This document shows, in pieces, positions 1-13,883 of a stretch of DNA of 64,000 nt. Position numbers and translations under genes: made by a program. This stretch comes from Synchiropus splendidus (Eukaryota; Chordata; Actinopteri; Syngnathiformes; Callionymidae): assembly GCF_027744825.2 (NCBI RefSeq), contig NC_071342.1:18444501-18508500 (forward strand), read 5' to 3'. The notes below the pieces were generated by a model that was given only the letters and a program-made list of their open reading frames with translations, was not told where the DNA came from and searched no databases. Every line of letters begins with the position of its first letter. Position 1 is the stretch's first letter.

Positions 1-959
1 GCCAGTAGAGGAAACACAAACCTATGTAGGCATTATTAACAGAGGCGTCAACAGTAATAACACCTGCAGATTATTCTCCAATAAAACATGAAACAGCAGA
101 ATCATTGTGTTTACGTTAGATGAAGTATCGCCAACAATAGAGCCGACATTTGTTGTGATAGTTCAGGATATGGACGGTTTAAACAGGTTCATCCTGCACT
201 GTGGTGGAGATGATCTGACGCATGTTGATTCTCAGCTGCAGCCTCAGAGAATGAAGAAAAGGGAGAAATCTGAAGAAGAATATGCTGCGTTGCCCTCAGC
301 AGTTCAGCCCCCAGTCATGCCACGCTGATTCTCCACAGTCATTCGGAATCTTAACTGCAGGGATTCTCCATCCGGCGAGAAGAGTAATGGGAAAACTTCT
401 AGAACCGTACGTTGATGCTTTAATCTGGCTTAAACTTTTGTTCAAACTGTGTAGGCAAAGGGTTAAAGAGGGATGTTTTTGGTGATGCCTTGTCTTTCCG
501 ATGACTTTTGTGTTTGCCTGCCTCCTCTATCGCACTTCTGCTTACTCCATTTATCATCATTTGTCAACACGATTCGGGAATATTTTCAATCTATTTTACC
601 AGTCACCTCTGCTCTGCCGCCACTTTGCCAACCCATCGTGCTGGCAACCTAAGCACCGAAGCCTTGGCCCATTTTCCTGTAATCCAGCCGCACCGTGGAC
701 CCACTTCAATCACTTGTCACCCCAAGGGACTCCACTCAACCCCAGTTTGTTGCAACCCAGTCCACAGCACCTGACCCAGATAAAACTTTAAACAAACATG
801 GGACAACTTGAATGCATCACAACTTTAGTTTTGCACATTGTTATTTTAAAATCTTTGCCACTGGAATGTATTCATATTGCCACTCTATGATGAAGACATG
901 TGACTCGTGTTTATCAAGTGATCATTTTCAGGCAGAGGGTCCACAATAAGGATGTACAT

Positions 960-1140
960 TGGGCATGCTCCTGTTGCTTAAAGCCGTGGTTCTTAAGCAT
1001 GGGGCCCGGCCCATGGTTGGGCCGCGAGTGCCTTCTAGAGGGCCGCTAGAAGTTTTTTGTTTCAGACCTCTAGGAGGCGAGATGCTCAGTTTTAAAAGAC
1101 TTGCCACATTTGGTGGCAGTAGTGTGTCACTGAATTGACT
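960..1140. mobile_element. Possible hAT-like repeat fragment
   Basis: GTGGTTCTTAAGCATGGGGC, GGTTGGGCCGCGAGTGCC and AGAGGGCCGC resemble a fish hAT-like repeat with a TGGTTCTTAA end and GGGCCGCGAG inside. No inverted end or duplication can be assigned. Confidence 0.35.
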
Positions 1141-1559
1141 TGACAACTTAACAACTATAGCGATACTTGCATTTACACCTCACTGATCTTCTTAAGAGTT
1201 TATTTATTATTACATTTATTATTATATTATTACATTTATAATTTTATTCATGATAGTGTTTTTTTTTTCAATCTTCTCAACAATTTTATAAATTGTATTT
1301 CTTTTCTTTTTTCTTTAATACATTTGACGAATATGACTTATGGCTTTTCCATGATCACATGGTTCACACGGTTTTGGTTTGTTTACATGTGTGGTTATTG
1401 AACACAAATGAATCAATTCTATTCCTTGAGTGGGCCCCAGACCCATTTGTTCTGGAAAAGGTTCGCCCCACTGGCTTAAAGACTCTTGAATACTTCTGAT
1501 AAATGCTTAAAAAACAAACCAAACATCCACACAGTTGAGACTCAACTGAGGCAGGAGTT

Positions 1560-1770
1560 GAGGAAAGGAGGCCCAGACGCCTGTCTGTCTGGACAGCTTC
1601 TCCAGATCTTCTGGGAGGACACCACATCCTTCCCAGAGAATCTCAGAGACGTAATATGTTCAGGGAGTGCAGGTCTGCTAGTGGCCCTTCTCGCAGTTGT
1701 CTACACCTCAGTCACTACCCAACGCTTCTGACCATAGGGGAGTGTAGGAACACATCCTGACAATCTTTTC
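1560..1770 (-). mobile_element. Non-LTR retrotransposon 3' fragment (antisense)
   Basis: CAGTCACTACCCAACGCTTC followed by TGACCATAGGGGAGTGTAGGAAC closely resembles the complement of the very common fish LINE segment that encodes the YVPTLTYGHELWV-type RT region. The GAGAATCTCAGAGACGTAAT stretch matches the later part of the same family. It is heavily mutated with no intact frame. Confidence 0.55.
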
Positions 1771-4700
1771 ATCCAACGTATCTATGAATCCGTTTGTGAG
1801 GGGGCAAATATGTAGCTGGGATGGGATTCAGTTGGGGGATACTCTGGACAGTCCTGCTTGAGACACATACAGCGTAGTCAAGCGATCACTTCCACCAACA
1901 CACAGAGGCTCCCAACGCGCCAAACAGCGACTGTCCAAAGTCAAGCTCCTGTATTGCCTGATGCCATGGGCAGCGCGTCACATGAAAGAAAGATGGAGGC
2001 TGGGTTTACAGTTAAGCCATGGAGCGGTGCGCTTTTCACTCCGAATAGTTACTGGTGTCAATCATTGTATATGGTGCTCAGCTATAGCCAGTTATATATT
2101 TATATAGCACCTTTCAGAGATGCTGAATTATGAACATAGTCGAGCGCTCACAATTTCTCGCCAATGTCGCCTTCATTAAAATCATATTTGTTGCAACGTG
2201 AGGTTGTTGACTTTGGCGTTAATATTGGATGCAAAAGATGCTCTTCAAAGTGAGAGTGAGAATGTGTAACCGACACACACTGAGATTGGACGTTTAATCT
2301 CTGAATGTAGTTGAACAGTTGGAGGAAACCGGAGTGTCTGGCGCTAGCCTACTAAAGCATGGAGCGATACAACAGAAAGGTTTAGAAGAAAAAAGACAGA
2401 AAGAAAGATTCTCTCTAAACACAGAGATGCCATCTAACAGACTCACCCACTCGGAGCACAACATAGAAAACAAAATCAGAGATGTGGAGTTGCTGTTTCT
2501 ATGTCATGCCATGTATGATATGATGTTGCTCCCACGGCTCCACGGGGGCAGCGTGGGCATGGAGAGGATGGAGGATTAATGGAAGCATGTGTGAACATGA
2601 AGGTTACCTCGACATTGCAGAGGTGAGAATAATTCCGCTGCAATAATGGAATGATTTATTCAATTTACCACCTAGGTGCAGAAATTAAAGAGAAGAAAGG
2701 AAATCATCGCTCATTGGGAAAAGTGCTTGGAACAGCGGAACTCTGACATTAACTTCAAAAGGTCCGTTCAAATCGAGGAAAAATGAAGTCTTTTATGACC
2801 AAATGCTGATTCATTGTAGATGGCTGGTGTTGAATGTCGCCTCTCCACATGTGTACTCCTGATCTGAACAAGTTGTCCAGGTCAAGATGATGGTCCTTGA
2901 TGGACGTGGCCTCTGTGTGTCCACTTCGCTGTTCTCCTTTCCAGGGCTGTTTTCTGCAAGCAAAGAGAGTGGAACACTGCAGCACACTTTCATTAATGTT
3001 AAAAGCTGAGAAAGCATCGCTCGCTTCCCATCCCGGTTCTGTAGCCGTCTGATCTGCTGCCTGTTGGGATTTCCAGTTAAAATGAAACGGAAATTGAACT
3101 TCCTCACTGCGAATCAGTTTAGTCTTCTTTTTTTTCATGATCAGATTAGATTGATTATACTGCAGGCTTCAGTTTTACAGTGGTCGGATGCCAGCGAAAG
3201 TTGATCATGTGCAGTCAGAAGTCAGTGCTGGACACGGAAGGGACACTTTCAGTTATGGATTCCGAGGTCCTTCACACGTCCCAGAACATAAAGTGTGTTC
3301 AGATGGGAAAAAAACCGGTTTGGAACCTGAAAAATTCATGGCTGGGACCCACGAAACCAAAGTTGAGGCTCGCAAACTGTGACGTCATCGGTGGGATGGC
3401 ATGTTTGAGTGGCAGGTGACAACAAATACCTTCAGTCTTGTCTTGTCATTTTTCCAGAGTTTGCTTCCACTTGAATAGCACTTCATAGTATCCTCCCTCT
3501 AGCTTAAATCTTACGTACCAAGATTCTGAGAATCTAGAGCCAGGCTGCTGTGAAAGGCCTCTCACCGGTCCAGGCACCGGCGAGGAGCCAGGGACAGAGC
3601 AGCATGGAGGTCAGAGACTCAACTAGCAGAGTGGTATTTAGACTTTTGGTAGTTTAGTTGTTAAGTATTTAAAAAAAAAGTGGGAGATAACAAGTCCTAC
3701 AAATAAGCAGAGAAAGTTTCCCCCAGATAATAAATGATGGATTGTTATAAAAGACGAAAATGAAAAGGAAGACATTTTTAAATAGAGCCACCAAACTTTA
3801 AAACTCAAAGACAAAAAAAAAAAAAAATGAAGAAAAAAAACAATGAAGTTGTTTAATTACTTTAGCCTTGGCAGTAAAAGAGGCAAGAGTGAAGAATATG
3901 ACGATATATCTGCCAAAAAAAAGTGCACCAACTGGCCCGTGTGCTGAAGGAGGGGAACTGCGCTATATCTTGGTGATATTCCAGGACGAGCCAATGAAAT
4001 TCACGCTGGTCAAATATGCCATTCAATCAAGTTACGAACCTAAAGTCTGAAATGAACACAAGGAAGATGTAGCCATAAGACAGAAAGTCAGTTCATCTCC
4101 AAGATGGTTCAGTCCAAATCTACCTGACCCCAGAGGAGGCGCATGTGAGGCAGTGACCTTTGTCGCCCTTCTGATGTCATCGAAAATGGGTGGGACTCAT
4201 ATGACACCGGAGAATTGGACCTTCATTACACTTATAACAATCAAACACAAGTCATATTCACTGGTGAACGAGTTCATATTATGATACTTATCATACTTTA
4301 CAGACACAGTTATCTTACAGGACTGCAGTAGTGGTGGCACTACTAAGTGCAGAGTCTAAAGCTCATAACTGCTCTGTCATATGTGAGAGATACAGTAACT
4401 TTTGTTTTTCATTCTGCCTCTTCTGCAATCCTGCAGTGATAGAAATCCAAAGGTTGTTGTTTGCACGCTGTGTAGTGGGCTTGAAACCAACTTCTAAATG
4501 TGATGCCATAGTTGCTGATGAAACAGTGAAGGCAAAATATCTAGCTATCTAACGCTCCTTCCTCTGATCCAGTTCAACGATGACTGCGTGTGACGTGTTG
4601 CGCTCGGCTGACGTGTGTTGAACAATTCTCTCCCCGAATCTCGGCTGGTGTTTTCAGCCTTCACCCAAGCAGCAGGATTTCTCTCAGTGACACAGTTCTC

Positions 4701-5322
4701 TCATGAAGCGTGAAGGCCAGCGGTTCAAAAGGAAGAAGTTCCTGATTGATTTTGCAGTTTTTTTTTGAAGAAGTATCGAGTCAGTTTCCTTCATATCACA
4801 TGGATCGGTAGCTTGATGCGGGAGAGAAAAAAATGCTGGACGTTGGAAGTCAGTCGTTTTTGAAGTCGATAGTGGAATGAATGCAAATGAATCCAGCTAG
4901 TTTCAGGAAACATCTTCAAAGTACCTTACATTGCATTTACACATCGCGCCTTATGTACCATAAAACCTTGGTAAATAAATCATTGTGCTGCTTTGTATTG
5001 ATTTCTAAGCAGAGAGCATAATCCAGAACTGTTTTTTTTTTGTTTTTTTTGCCCACTCAGTACCAGGCTGATGTCGTCCTGCTGTGTCCGACCTCTGATT
5101 CAGACTTCTGAGCCTCTTGCTAAGTCATTGACTGCTTCCTGTCTGATGTCTTCCGGCCAGCTTGTTTCCTCTGCCCTAACAAACTGACCTGGATGTATTC
5201 TGGACGCCAGTGTTGGTCTCCTTTGCTTGACCTCCCTCTTGCCTCGTCCCACTCTTCTGAACTTTCCACTTCCCCCGACCCCAGCCCAAACCTTTCTATG
5301 TTTCTGGATGCTTGGCTGTCAA
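1771..5322. other. Intergenic, nothing recognised
   Basis: AT-rich sequence with short A-runs (for example about 3815-3840). Open frames are short and without family similarity. The flanking stretches 1-960 and 1141-1560 are likewise blank; 1185-1260 is a low-complexity TTATTA region. Confidence 0.6.
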
Positions 5323-5543
5323 TTGTAGGTTGGGGAAGGTATGGCTTTCCTCGCCCTCCTCCGATTGGCTAGACTGGCTCTCCTCCGATTGGCTACTTCA
5401 TCTGACTGAAGTAGCTGAACAGCGGCAAATGTTTTATACCAAGTGCCCAAGTCGTGCCTTCTTTAGGTGAGGGAGAGGGGGAGGAGAGACGTTCTAGCCA
5501 GTCAGAGGCGAGGATGGCAGACATTCCCCTACCATCCTACGAT
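5323..5543. repeat. Imperfect foldback element, about 220 bp
   Basis: The left arm (about 5323-5394) and the right arm (about 5471-5543) are imperfect reverse complements over some 70 bp. Shared blocks include TGTAGG/CCTACG at the ends, TCCTCGCC/GGCGAGGA, GGCTAGA/TCTAGCC and CTCTCCTCC/GGAGGAGAG. The centre has its own perfect 8 bp hairpin, CTACTTCA...TGAAGTAG (5393-5414). This looks like an old foldback MITE. No target-site duplication is clear. Confidence 0.55.
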
Positions 5544-5868
5544 ATGTATATTCGTGCCCTGGATCCCACCTACCAAGTTTCATTATCTCTGAGGGTTTTT
5601 TTCTCTCTCTCACTCTCCAAATAACACATCATCGAATATTATTTTTTTCAGTTTTTTTCGTTTTAGTGTTGTTCCTCCTCTCTGCTTCATTTTCGCCGCA
5701 CCTTCGCAGCACCTGCTGCAGTGACTAGCTCCAGATCCACCTCCAGACATCATTTCTTTTTTTCCTCATACTTCAGGTTTTTGTCATAGCTTCTCTCTTA
5801 TATCTTCATATCTTCAAGTTTTCTGGCTGTTTTGTCATTCAGTCATTCATTTTCATTCACTTTCTTCA

Positions 5869-5905
5869 CTATATATCTATATATATATATACATATATAC
5901 ATGTA
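5869..5905. repeat. TA microsatellite
   Basis: TATA-rich dinucleotide tract directly left of the pogo-like MITE. Such tracts supply the TA target these elements use. Confidence 0.85.
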
Positions 5906-6541
5906 CAGTGGTACCTCGGTTCTCGACCACAATCCGTTCCAGGCGGCCGTTCGAGAAGCAATTTGTTCGAAATCTGAATCGATTTTTCCCATTACAATGA
6001 ATGGAAAAACAAATAATGCGTTCCTGTCTGCTGCAGGTGCGCTGTTCATCTATGTGTGTGGCCGCTGCATGTGGGAGGGGTTGCCGAGTGAGTGACGTCT
6101 CTCCAGAAGTGAAGAGGTGCCCGGTGCGTGTCCAGCTCTGAATGTGCGCTTCTGTGCAGTTTGGCTGTGACAAAGTCATGAACCAAGTAACGCTCTGTCC
6201 CAGACTCGCCTCATCCCTGTCCCAGCTCCAGCCCACAACATCAAACCCTGGAGTGAGCGCTCCAGCACCTCCCCTGTGACACTCTACCACGGTCCAGTGC
6301 GGAGACAGGAAAGGTTTTACCCCTCAATATGAAGAAAAAACAGTCAGTAAATGTAGCTAACGGGACACATCTGCATACAGAGGCTGCGTTATACACAATA
6401 ACAAAGCGCGTCGTGGGTCAGCTGATCGGTCCGCGCACGTTATGTTTTTACGGCTTTTTTCCGGGGCGTTCCAGTTCTGGATTATTGTTGGAAATCAGAA
6501 GTAGAAAAAATCTCGAAATTTTTGTTCGAAAACCGAGGTAC

Positions 6542-6546
<5 letters not shown>
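5906..6546. mobile_element. pogo/Tigger-like MITE, 641 bp
   Basis: The left end CAGTGGTACCTCGGTTCTCGAC and the right end (complement of GTTCGAAAACCGAGGTACCACTA) form a terminal inverted repeat of about 22 bp with few mismatches. Each end is bordered by TA, the target of Tc1/mariner/pogo elements. Subterminal TTTTTCCCATTACAATGAAT is also typical of such elements. No transposase remains. Both ends adjoin TA microsatellites, so the exact duplication is uncertain. Confidence 0.72.

Positions 6547-6572
<26 letters not shown>
6545..6572. repeat. TA microsatellite
   Basis: An uninterrupted TA tract of about 14 units directly right of the pogo-like MITE. Confidence 0.9.
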
Positions 6573-9500
6573 ATGATAAGAAGACCAGAAAACTTGAAGA
6601 TTTTTTTACATAAAATACATATTCAATAACAATGAATCCATTCATTTTCCCAGTTCATATGGAAAACTCAATGCCACATAAAGTTTTAGATCCAGACGAG
6701 TGTTTGAAGATAACCCTGCACATCATCCACCAGTTGCCCAAAAGTGTCTCCGCATCGCCTTATCTTCCTCCACCTTCCACGACTTCCATTAAAGGATGCT
6801 CATTCATTATGTAGCGTTGCCTCTTCACTATTCATCCTCTGCTGCGCCTCCATTAACATGCCGGCACCTCATCCATCCCCGCCTGTTTGACAGCAGTGAT
6901 CAGTGTATTTCCCCACTTAAATGCTAATAGTTGTCAGACTTTACAACTGGCTGCAAAACAGATACTGGAATTACAATTCATTACAAGTGTTCACGCTTCA
7001 CTTTCCTTTCAGCGGCCGACTGAGGTGTGCGTGTTTATTCTGGACTGGTGTGTATCTTCGGAGGAGCTTGTTCATTCAACTGACCGCTCCGTCTCCATCT
7101 GTTCACGTCAGCAGAGTGCAGGTTGGAGCCAACTCACCGTCTACAGGACGTGACCTCAGCTCCCTCACAGACTGCTGAGTGCTCCGTTTTTTTCCAGTTG
7201 GTCTCTTGAGCCAAGCAGTGTAGCTGAGTGTTGGACTCTGTCCAGAAAGTGCCCTGCATGGATTGAAGTCATTTATTGCACCATCAGTAGCCATTAGAGT
7301 CCACCAGTGTTTTCACTGTGCTGCGTCATTAAACATGTGAAAACACCACACGGAATTTCATTTCTTTATATCTGCGGAATTATGTAAATATGCAGAGGAA
7401 TGTGAGGAGACGGAGAGTTGACTGTTGTGAGAGTGGTCTCTAAAAAAGAGGAATTAATGAGCAAAAACAAGAGCTGCAGTTGTTTGGAGTGGAGAGCGCT
7501 AATTTCATTTGTCTGCGTTTGAAAGTTGTACTGGTGACTGAACTTTTTTCAACGTATTTAGAAGTGTGTTCAAGCTCAGAACCTCACCAGCGATGTGTCC
7601 TGCATTAAAGGCTTCCTGAGTTGACAAGAGCTTGAAAGGTCAGACATCAAACATGAGTCCCGTCCTATGGGTCACTGACTTATGTTCAAGCTCTAAGATG
7701 GGCCTGGCAAATATAGCATTTGTGATCATCTCTCTGAACTTCTTTTCAAGTAGTGCAAAAGATGGAAAGCCCCACAAATAACCTGACTGTTCTTGTCGTT
7801 TCATCATTGTGTCACCTCATTCAAATGTCAGTTCCACAATGTTTGGCGCACGCCTGCTCTTGAAAACGTGAGTCCGGGTGGACGGTTTGAATTTAATCCA
7901 TGGACAGGGATTTTGATATTTGCTATTTTTCCTGCCTTTAAATTCTCTGAGAGCTGCCATCACTTTGACTGTTATAGTGTTTTTATTTCAGAACTAAGGT
8001 GTGTGCCACTTGAATGTACCGTTTCTAAGGTGTGGAAATTCATTTTCTGTTCACCTCCTGAAACAGCCAAGTGGTGCCTCCAGAAATAAAGCTGTGCGGT
8101 TCGTTTACCTACGTAAACATTCGATCTTTCAGACTTGAGGGCCACTGTATGCCACGTTTTAAAGTTTTTTTACTAACATAATGTATTTTATTACAATTAA
8201 TGAATTGAAAAATGAGACAAAAAAAGACTAAAAGTTAAGAGTCATGTCTTTGGCTAAATCCTCTCATCCACCCTTAAATGATATGCTGACGTAAATGGTG
8301 GAAATGTAAAAATAATAATGATTATGTAATAATAATTATATAATAATATAATACTAAAATATGAGGGTGAAATGTTGCTGCTTTGTTGAGTCTGGTAATG
8401 TATGTTTTTTTGGTTTGTTTTCTTCATAAACTGTGTGTAATGGTGTGTTTTTCTTACCTGTAACAAAGCTTGTGAGGCACACAGCGAGCCACTTTCAAAG
8501 TCAAAACAGTTTGTGGAACATGTCTGTTCAGCGACAAAGGGTTTATTGAGCTTTGATCATTTTATTGAACCGGAGACTACGTTCTTTCAAAGTGTACATA
8601 TGCCGTTTTCGCCCAATGTGTGACTGCAGACTTGACGATTTAAATGTAATGAAGTCAACGTGGAAAGGGTGCACCTTCGTCACAGAAGGGGAGAAGATCA
8701 AATCTAGTATGTTCCCGGCTGTGGGTCCGTCCGTGAGTCAGCCCTTAGAATTTCAAATGAAGAGAAGTTATTGTTCTACAACAGCTAATACGAAATCTCT
8801 TTTAATGTATTGTGAGATCTGTCCATGTGAGATGTTTTAAACTCCAATTTCTAACTAGAACAATATGGAACAGAAAGGTAGTTTTTTGTCAGGAAACACT
8901 GAAATAAATGTAAGTAATATATCTCATATTGGATGCTGTCTGTCAGTTACGGGGTGATGAAAAAACTGATACCTGCTGACAGTAAAAAGTGTGATATTAA
9001 TAGGGATTTATGCTAAGGGAAGATTTTCTTCCTACATATTGTGAATGTCCTAGATGTTCTAAAAAAATGCAAATGGCACCAGCGGTGTAGAATGATCCCT
9101 GTTGTTCAGGTGATTCAAGAATATCCACAAGAACTGGTGCATATTTTTTCAGACACAAGTTGCAGAGTGTTGGCAGTGCCCTGTAGTGTTTACGCTCTGA
9201 GACAAAGGTCAGCAGAGAAGCCGTGAATGTGACTGCAGAATTCGTAAAAAAAAAAAAGGTCTTATGGAAAGAGCTGGAATTACGGTGTGCCTGTTTGTGG
9301 TCGGGGTGAAAGGCACTGCGCGTGAGACAGAATGGAACCTACAGTGTCACAAGAGATCAGAGCCTCTCCCGCGCAGCCTTAAGAGCAGAAGAGTAAGCTG
9401 TCACCGCTCCAGAGCAGAGACAGAAGGTGTTTTCAAATGCATACCCTGGGACCAACAAGCAGCCCGCTCTTTGAGCTTCCAGGCTTCACTTTTCAAGGAC

Positions 9501-11034
9501 CTTCAAGTGATAAAAGAAGACACCAGCATTTAACGTCTTGGCCTCCGGCATGGGGGTGATGGGGAGGGTGTGACGTCGTCTTGAACTGTCAGTCCAGGCT
9601 ATGAATCAAGAGAAGTTCAAAAGGACAGCGCAGGAATATCGAAAAAAAAACTTTCTCTTGGAGCCTTGAAGAAATTGAGTGGGCACACTAGATTCTAAAA
9701 GTGAGGAGCGCAGCCTCCCGGGGCCCTTTTAGACTTTCAAAGCAACTAGCCAACGTAAACTGGATCACAAAGTTTATGTAGCACATTTATTGTCCATTAC
9801 CCACAAAACTGCTTTCACAACTGCCAAGTACTGAAGACAAATCACACCACAAAGTGTTCACCAGGAAGTGCAGCCCCATTCAGCCCAGTAGAAGGAGTGG
9901 TTTATGACATGGCAACAACAACAAGACATATTTAAGTCTTCCGTCATACGCTCCCGGACTGACTCTAAAATGACCTCAATGACAGCACAGTTCGCTGTAA
10001 AGGTCAAACGCCGCGTGTCGGATGACTTCAGATCCTTGCTGTTTAGTTCATAATTTGATAGAGTGATGGCTGTGTTCCAGATCACTTGTTTATTCATGTG
10101 CACAGCGAGTCAGAGCAGGGTGGAACACGAAGCACCATGGGCAGCACCAGATGAAATTGAGTGAGAATAGATCGTGCTGTACTTGAAGCGCTTCTTTAAA
10201 AGCAGTATCGCTCCGCTGATACATTTAAGGGCAATAAAACTTTTTACAATTACCATTGAGACCATGTATGCGGTTTCACAGTTGATAAATAATCAAAAAT
10301 GCCCTGAGTAGTGATGTACCCCCCACCTCACCCCACCCGCGCCCCTAACACTGCCACTGACTATCGTACATCAGCTCCGAAATGCCAACAGAGCTTTCAT
10401 TGTTCCGGGGCCCTTTCACGCTCCAGCTCATGTAAAAACGCCTTTAGTGTTTCTTTGTTCTTCACTAATGCATGCGTGCTACTAGTACCATGAATATTGA
10501 TGCTTTGGTGCATTATCTCTGGTTCAGTGTGCAAAATTTCCTTGAAAGGAGGCTCAGTGTGAAGCTTCGATTTGCTACAATATAGTCTTGAAAAAGGTGC
10601 AACAAAAGTGTGGGTTGTTTATTTTGAGATCGGGGATGTTGATGCAAAGGGCTAACTTTTAACCTCAGTCCAAGTCTTTTTTAATTGAGCAGTCCTCCTT
10701 TCACAGCACACAGGATACATTTTAACTCTCTGACTCCATCCTCTTTAAGATGTTTAAGATGTGTCCTCTTTCATCAAAATCCCTTCCATCCTGCTCCATT
10801 CCAGATTCATTTTTGACATTTAGACTCTGTCCTTGGTAGAAAAGAGATTTTCAGACAGCAAAGGTGGAACATCTTCATGGGTCACAGTACCCACAGGAAC
10901 AGTGGGCCAGATTTAGCCCCCATGCCTTGACTTTGCCACTACTACTCTACATCTTTCCTGAGGAGCTTTTACTGAAAACAGTTTATTTATTGACTGTTTT
11001 TGTACTGTTTACGTAATTTTGCTTCATGTTTTGA
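6573..11034. other. Intergenic, nothing recognised
   Basis: No exon or named repeat seen. 8296-8350 is a TAATAA-type low-complexity patch. Confidence 0.6.
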
Positions 11035-11175
11035 GTTTGACTTACAACAAGAAGGTCATGGGTTCAAATCCCCTTCCACAGCAAACTGTGTAGAGTCCCT
11101 ACGTGTGCGTTCGTATCAGTCCAAAAACATGCTGATCTTAGTGATATGGTTTGCTCCATTTTGGCCAGCAATAGT
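11035..11175 (+). mobile_element. Fragment of L2/Maui-like LINE 3' region
   Basis: ACAACAAGAAGGTCATGGGT, TCAAATCCCC, TGTGTAGAGTCC and CAGTCCAAAAACATGC fall in the order found in a very common teleost repeat (AGCAAGAAGGTCCTGGGTTCGAATCC...). The GGTTCAAATCC stretch looks like a tRNA B box but belongs to this repeat. It is strongly diverged. Confidence 0.5.
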
Positions 11176-13848
11176 GGTGGGGTCAGGCATGCAGACTGTC
11201 GGTCAAGACAACAAATCCTTTACTACTTGATTACATGGCTATAAAAAGGCGTAGAAGAACCAGAGATTAGAAAACTGACCTTCCAGTGTAAACTTGTGTT
11301 TCAGAGGAATGAACAAGACACAAAAACACTTGAGAGCAAGGAACTTTTTCTGTCGAATTTCACGGCAGCCTGGAGCAACAACAAACATATTGAGTTTTGG
11401 AACCGCTTTCCAATATGTCCACGCTCTTTACCAGAGGCCAGATTGTCAGAGCTGTGGTTTAACCTTTCAAATAAAACATGTCCTCGAAAACCCCCCTCCT
11501 TCATGTGAGGACGACTGGAAAAAGTGCTGACTCCCGTGCTCGGTTCAGGCACCTAAACCTGGAGATCACGCCTTTATATTAGAACACAGATGACTTACAG
11601 CCGCTGCCGACGCTCATATGGATTCTGAGGCCATTTTACACAGTCGACTGAGTGATTGCTCGCTTTAGCATCTCTTAATTCATAATCTGAAATGACATGT
11701 CCGAGTTTAAAAGCCATCCAAGGTGTCCATTTACGCAAGCTATATTCACCTTGTGACGGCTCCATTTGATGGGTTTGTGTAGGGATGACTTTTTGGCAGG
11801 GAAGTGGTTGTTGATGTGAATAAGATTTTCCCGTATTTTATAAGAGCACGAGTGAGGAAATCACATCCTGCAGGTACATGAGGAAGAGGTAACAGTGTCA
11901 CAGACTACTCCGATAAGACCATGTCAGACAGAGCAAGAATTTTCAGTCGTTTTTATTTGTTGAAAATCATTTAGTCTGAAACGTTCAGAGCATCAGCTGT
12001 TTGATCTGCTCACTTCAAACAGGACACTTAGATCCCTCCCTCTCCCTTGGAAATAGCACCAGATAAATCCTTGAATTAAGCTTTTCAGAAGCAAAAAATT
12101 AAAAATGTAGCTGCGTCAGCTCTTCTCTTCACTGCATTTCCTCTTTCAATTTCCTGATTCAACCCTGCTCGCTTTTCAAAATACATATTTGTTGATGAAT
12201 GCTACACTTTTATTAAACTCTGCTTGAATAAAGACTGCAGTGTGTATAAATATGGTGCAATGGGGATGAGAGTTCTAAAGAAAAGGAACGTTTCAGGTGA
12301 CAGATAAAGAGAGAATTTTTATGTGAATCAAACTTTGAACAAGAATGAGAGTAAGAAGTTAAGGAAGCGGACGATCTTATCCAAACAAAAACAGCTTCCG
12401 TCTCAAGACTCTTTCGAAGTCAGTTTTGTTGAATGTTCAACCTCTGGAGTGAGTGTAGCTTGCATGGAGTCTCTATCTTTCCATGACTCATCCAAACCCC
12501 CCGCCTGCATTCGTGTCAGATGTCATAATCTACAGAGGCTCACTGTTGGCAGCCACGATGTGTCAGCCAGTTGGTGAAAATTCTGCAGACTTGGTGGGCG
12601 TCAGAAGAAGTGGAACAGACTTCAGCTACAGGGAGCTGGTGGTCCAGAGAGAGCGAGAAGCAGCTCTGTGTTGGACTCATTACGGCTTGAACTTGACACT
12701 TAAATATAGTTTGGATGCTTTTAAAAAAAATGGTTATTTCCATTTGCTATAAACCAGTGCTGTTGTGCTGGTTTTGTTAAGTTGCTGAAAACAGAACGAC
12801 TTTGTGGTAAACAGTGGAGGAGCGAGTTTAATAATGAACGAGTCACTCCTGTTTCCTTGAAAATGACACATTTATTCAGGCCGCCGGCTCTTTTCCCCTC
12901 AAAAAAAAGGAGAACTCAGGTAAAAGAGGGATGTGATTTATTTTTTATGATACTACCGTCAACTTTTATAGAGCTTTTAAAGTGGCTATGTGGAGCTACA
13001 GCTACGACTTTGGAGCACAAATCATCTCAGTTATTCATGTTCGGGACAAAAGTTAGTTGCTCATGAAGGGCTTTTTTTTTTCCAGGTCGACCTGGTCATG
13101 GAGGATCACAGGGAGCTGGAGAGCTTCTTTGTTCTTCGTTCAGTGGCTCATCTCGACTGAGATGTCTTCAGGTTACTCATTTAAACCCACTTATCATGAA
13201 CATGCTTGGACTCAAAAGAAAGATTTGAAGTCCAAGGCAAAATAACAGCAAAAGTAAATCAAAGCCTCATGTTAGTAGGGCGAGTGAGCAGTAGATATAA
13301 GATAATATTAGCACCAGCAGCGGACTTTTCTCACCTACTGGTGATGGTTCCTTCCAGTCAATCACACACAGGTGGCTCTGTGGCCGATTACATGACTCAT
13401 TTCCTTTGGGCGACTCATCCGTTGTAATCTTGGATTTTGGTGTGGAAAACAAGCTCACAGAGCACAGAAACCAAAAAACTGTCACAGAGCTTCCTCGGTC
13501 CATGTGAAATGAATTCATTCTATTCTCATTTTGAAACAAAAAATAAAAAAAAAATAAAAAAAATAAAAATAATGAATGAAATAAAAATTGTATTTGCCTC
13601 TTAGTGATGTCAACCAGGGGAGCTAAAAAAAAATAAATAAATAATATATTTTTGATGTGTTTATCTTTTTTTCTTGTGCATTTTTCTGTTTAAAAAAAAA
13701 AAAAAAATCCCCCACTGCCAATGAAAGCTGACATTATTCTAACCCCGTACAGAATTGCTCCAATAAAAAATTGAACACATTAGTTCATGAAAATATATAT
13801 AATATATAAATACACATAATATATATAAACCAAATAAATAAATCCAGT

Positions 13849-13883
<35 letters not shown>

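Noticed and set aside
5514..5624. A small gene starting at 5514 behind CCAAT and TATA boxes
   Set aside because: The frame is only 36 codons, lacks any known domain and starts inside an inverted-repeat element. Kept as a finding about the element, not as a gene.
11035..11110. tRNA-like B box (GGTTCAAATCC)
   Set aside because: No matching A box or cloverleaf; the surroundings match a common LINE 3' region.
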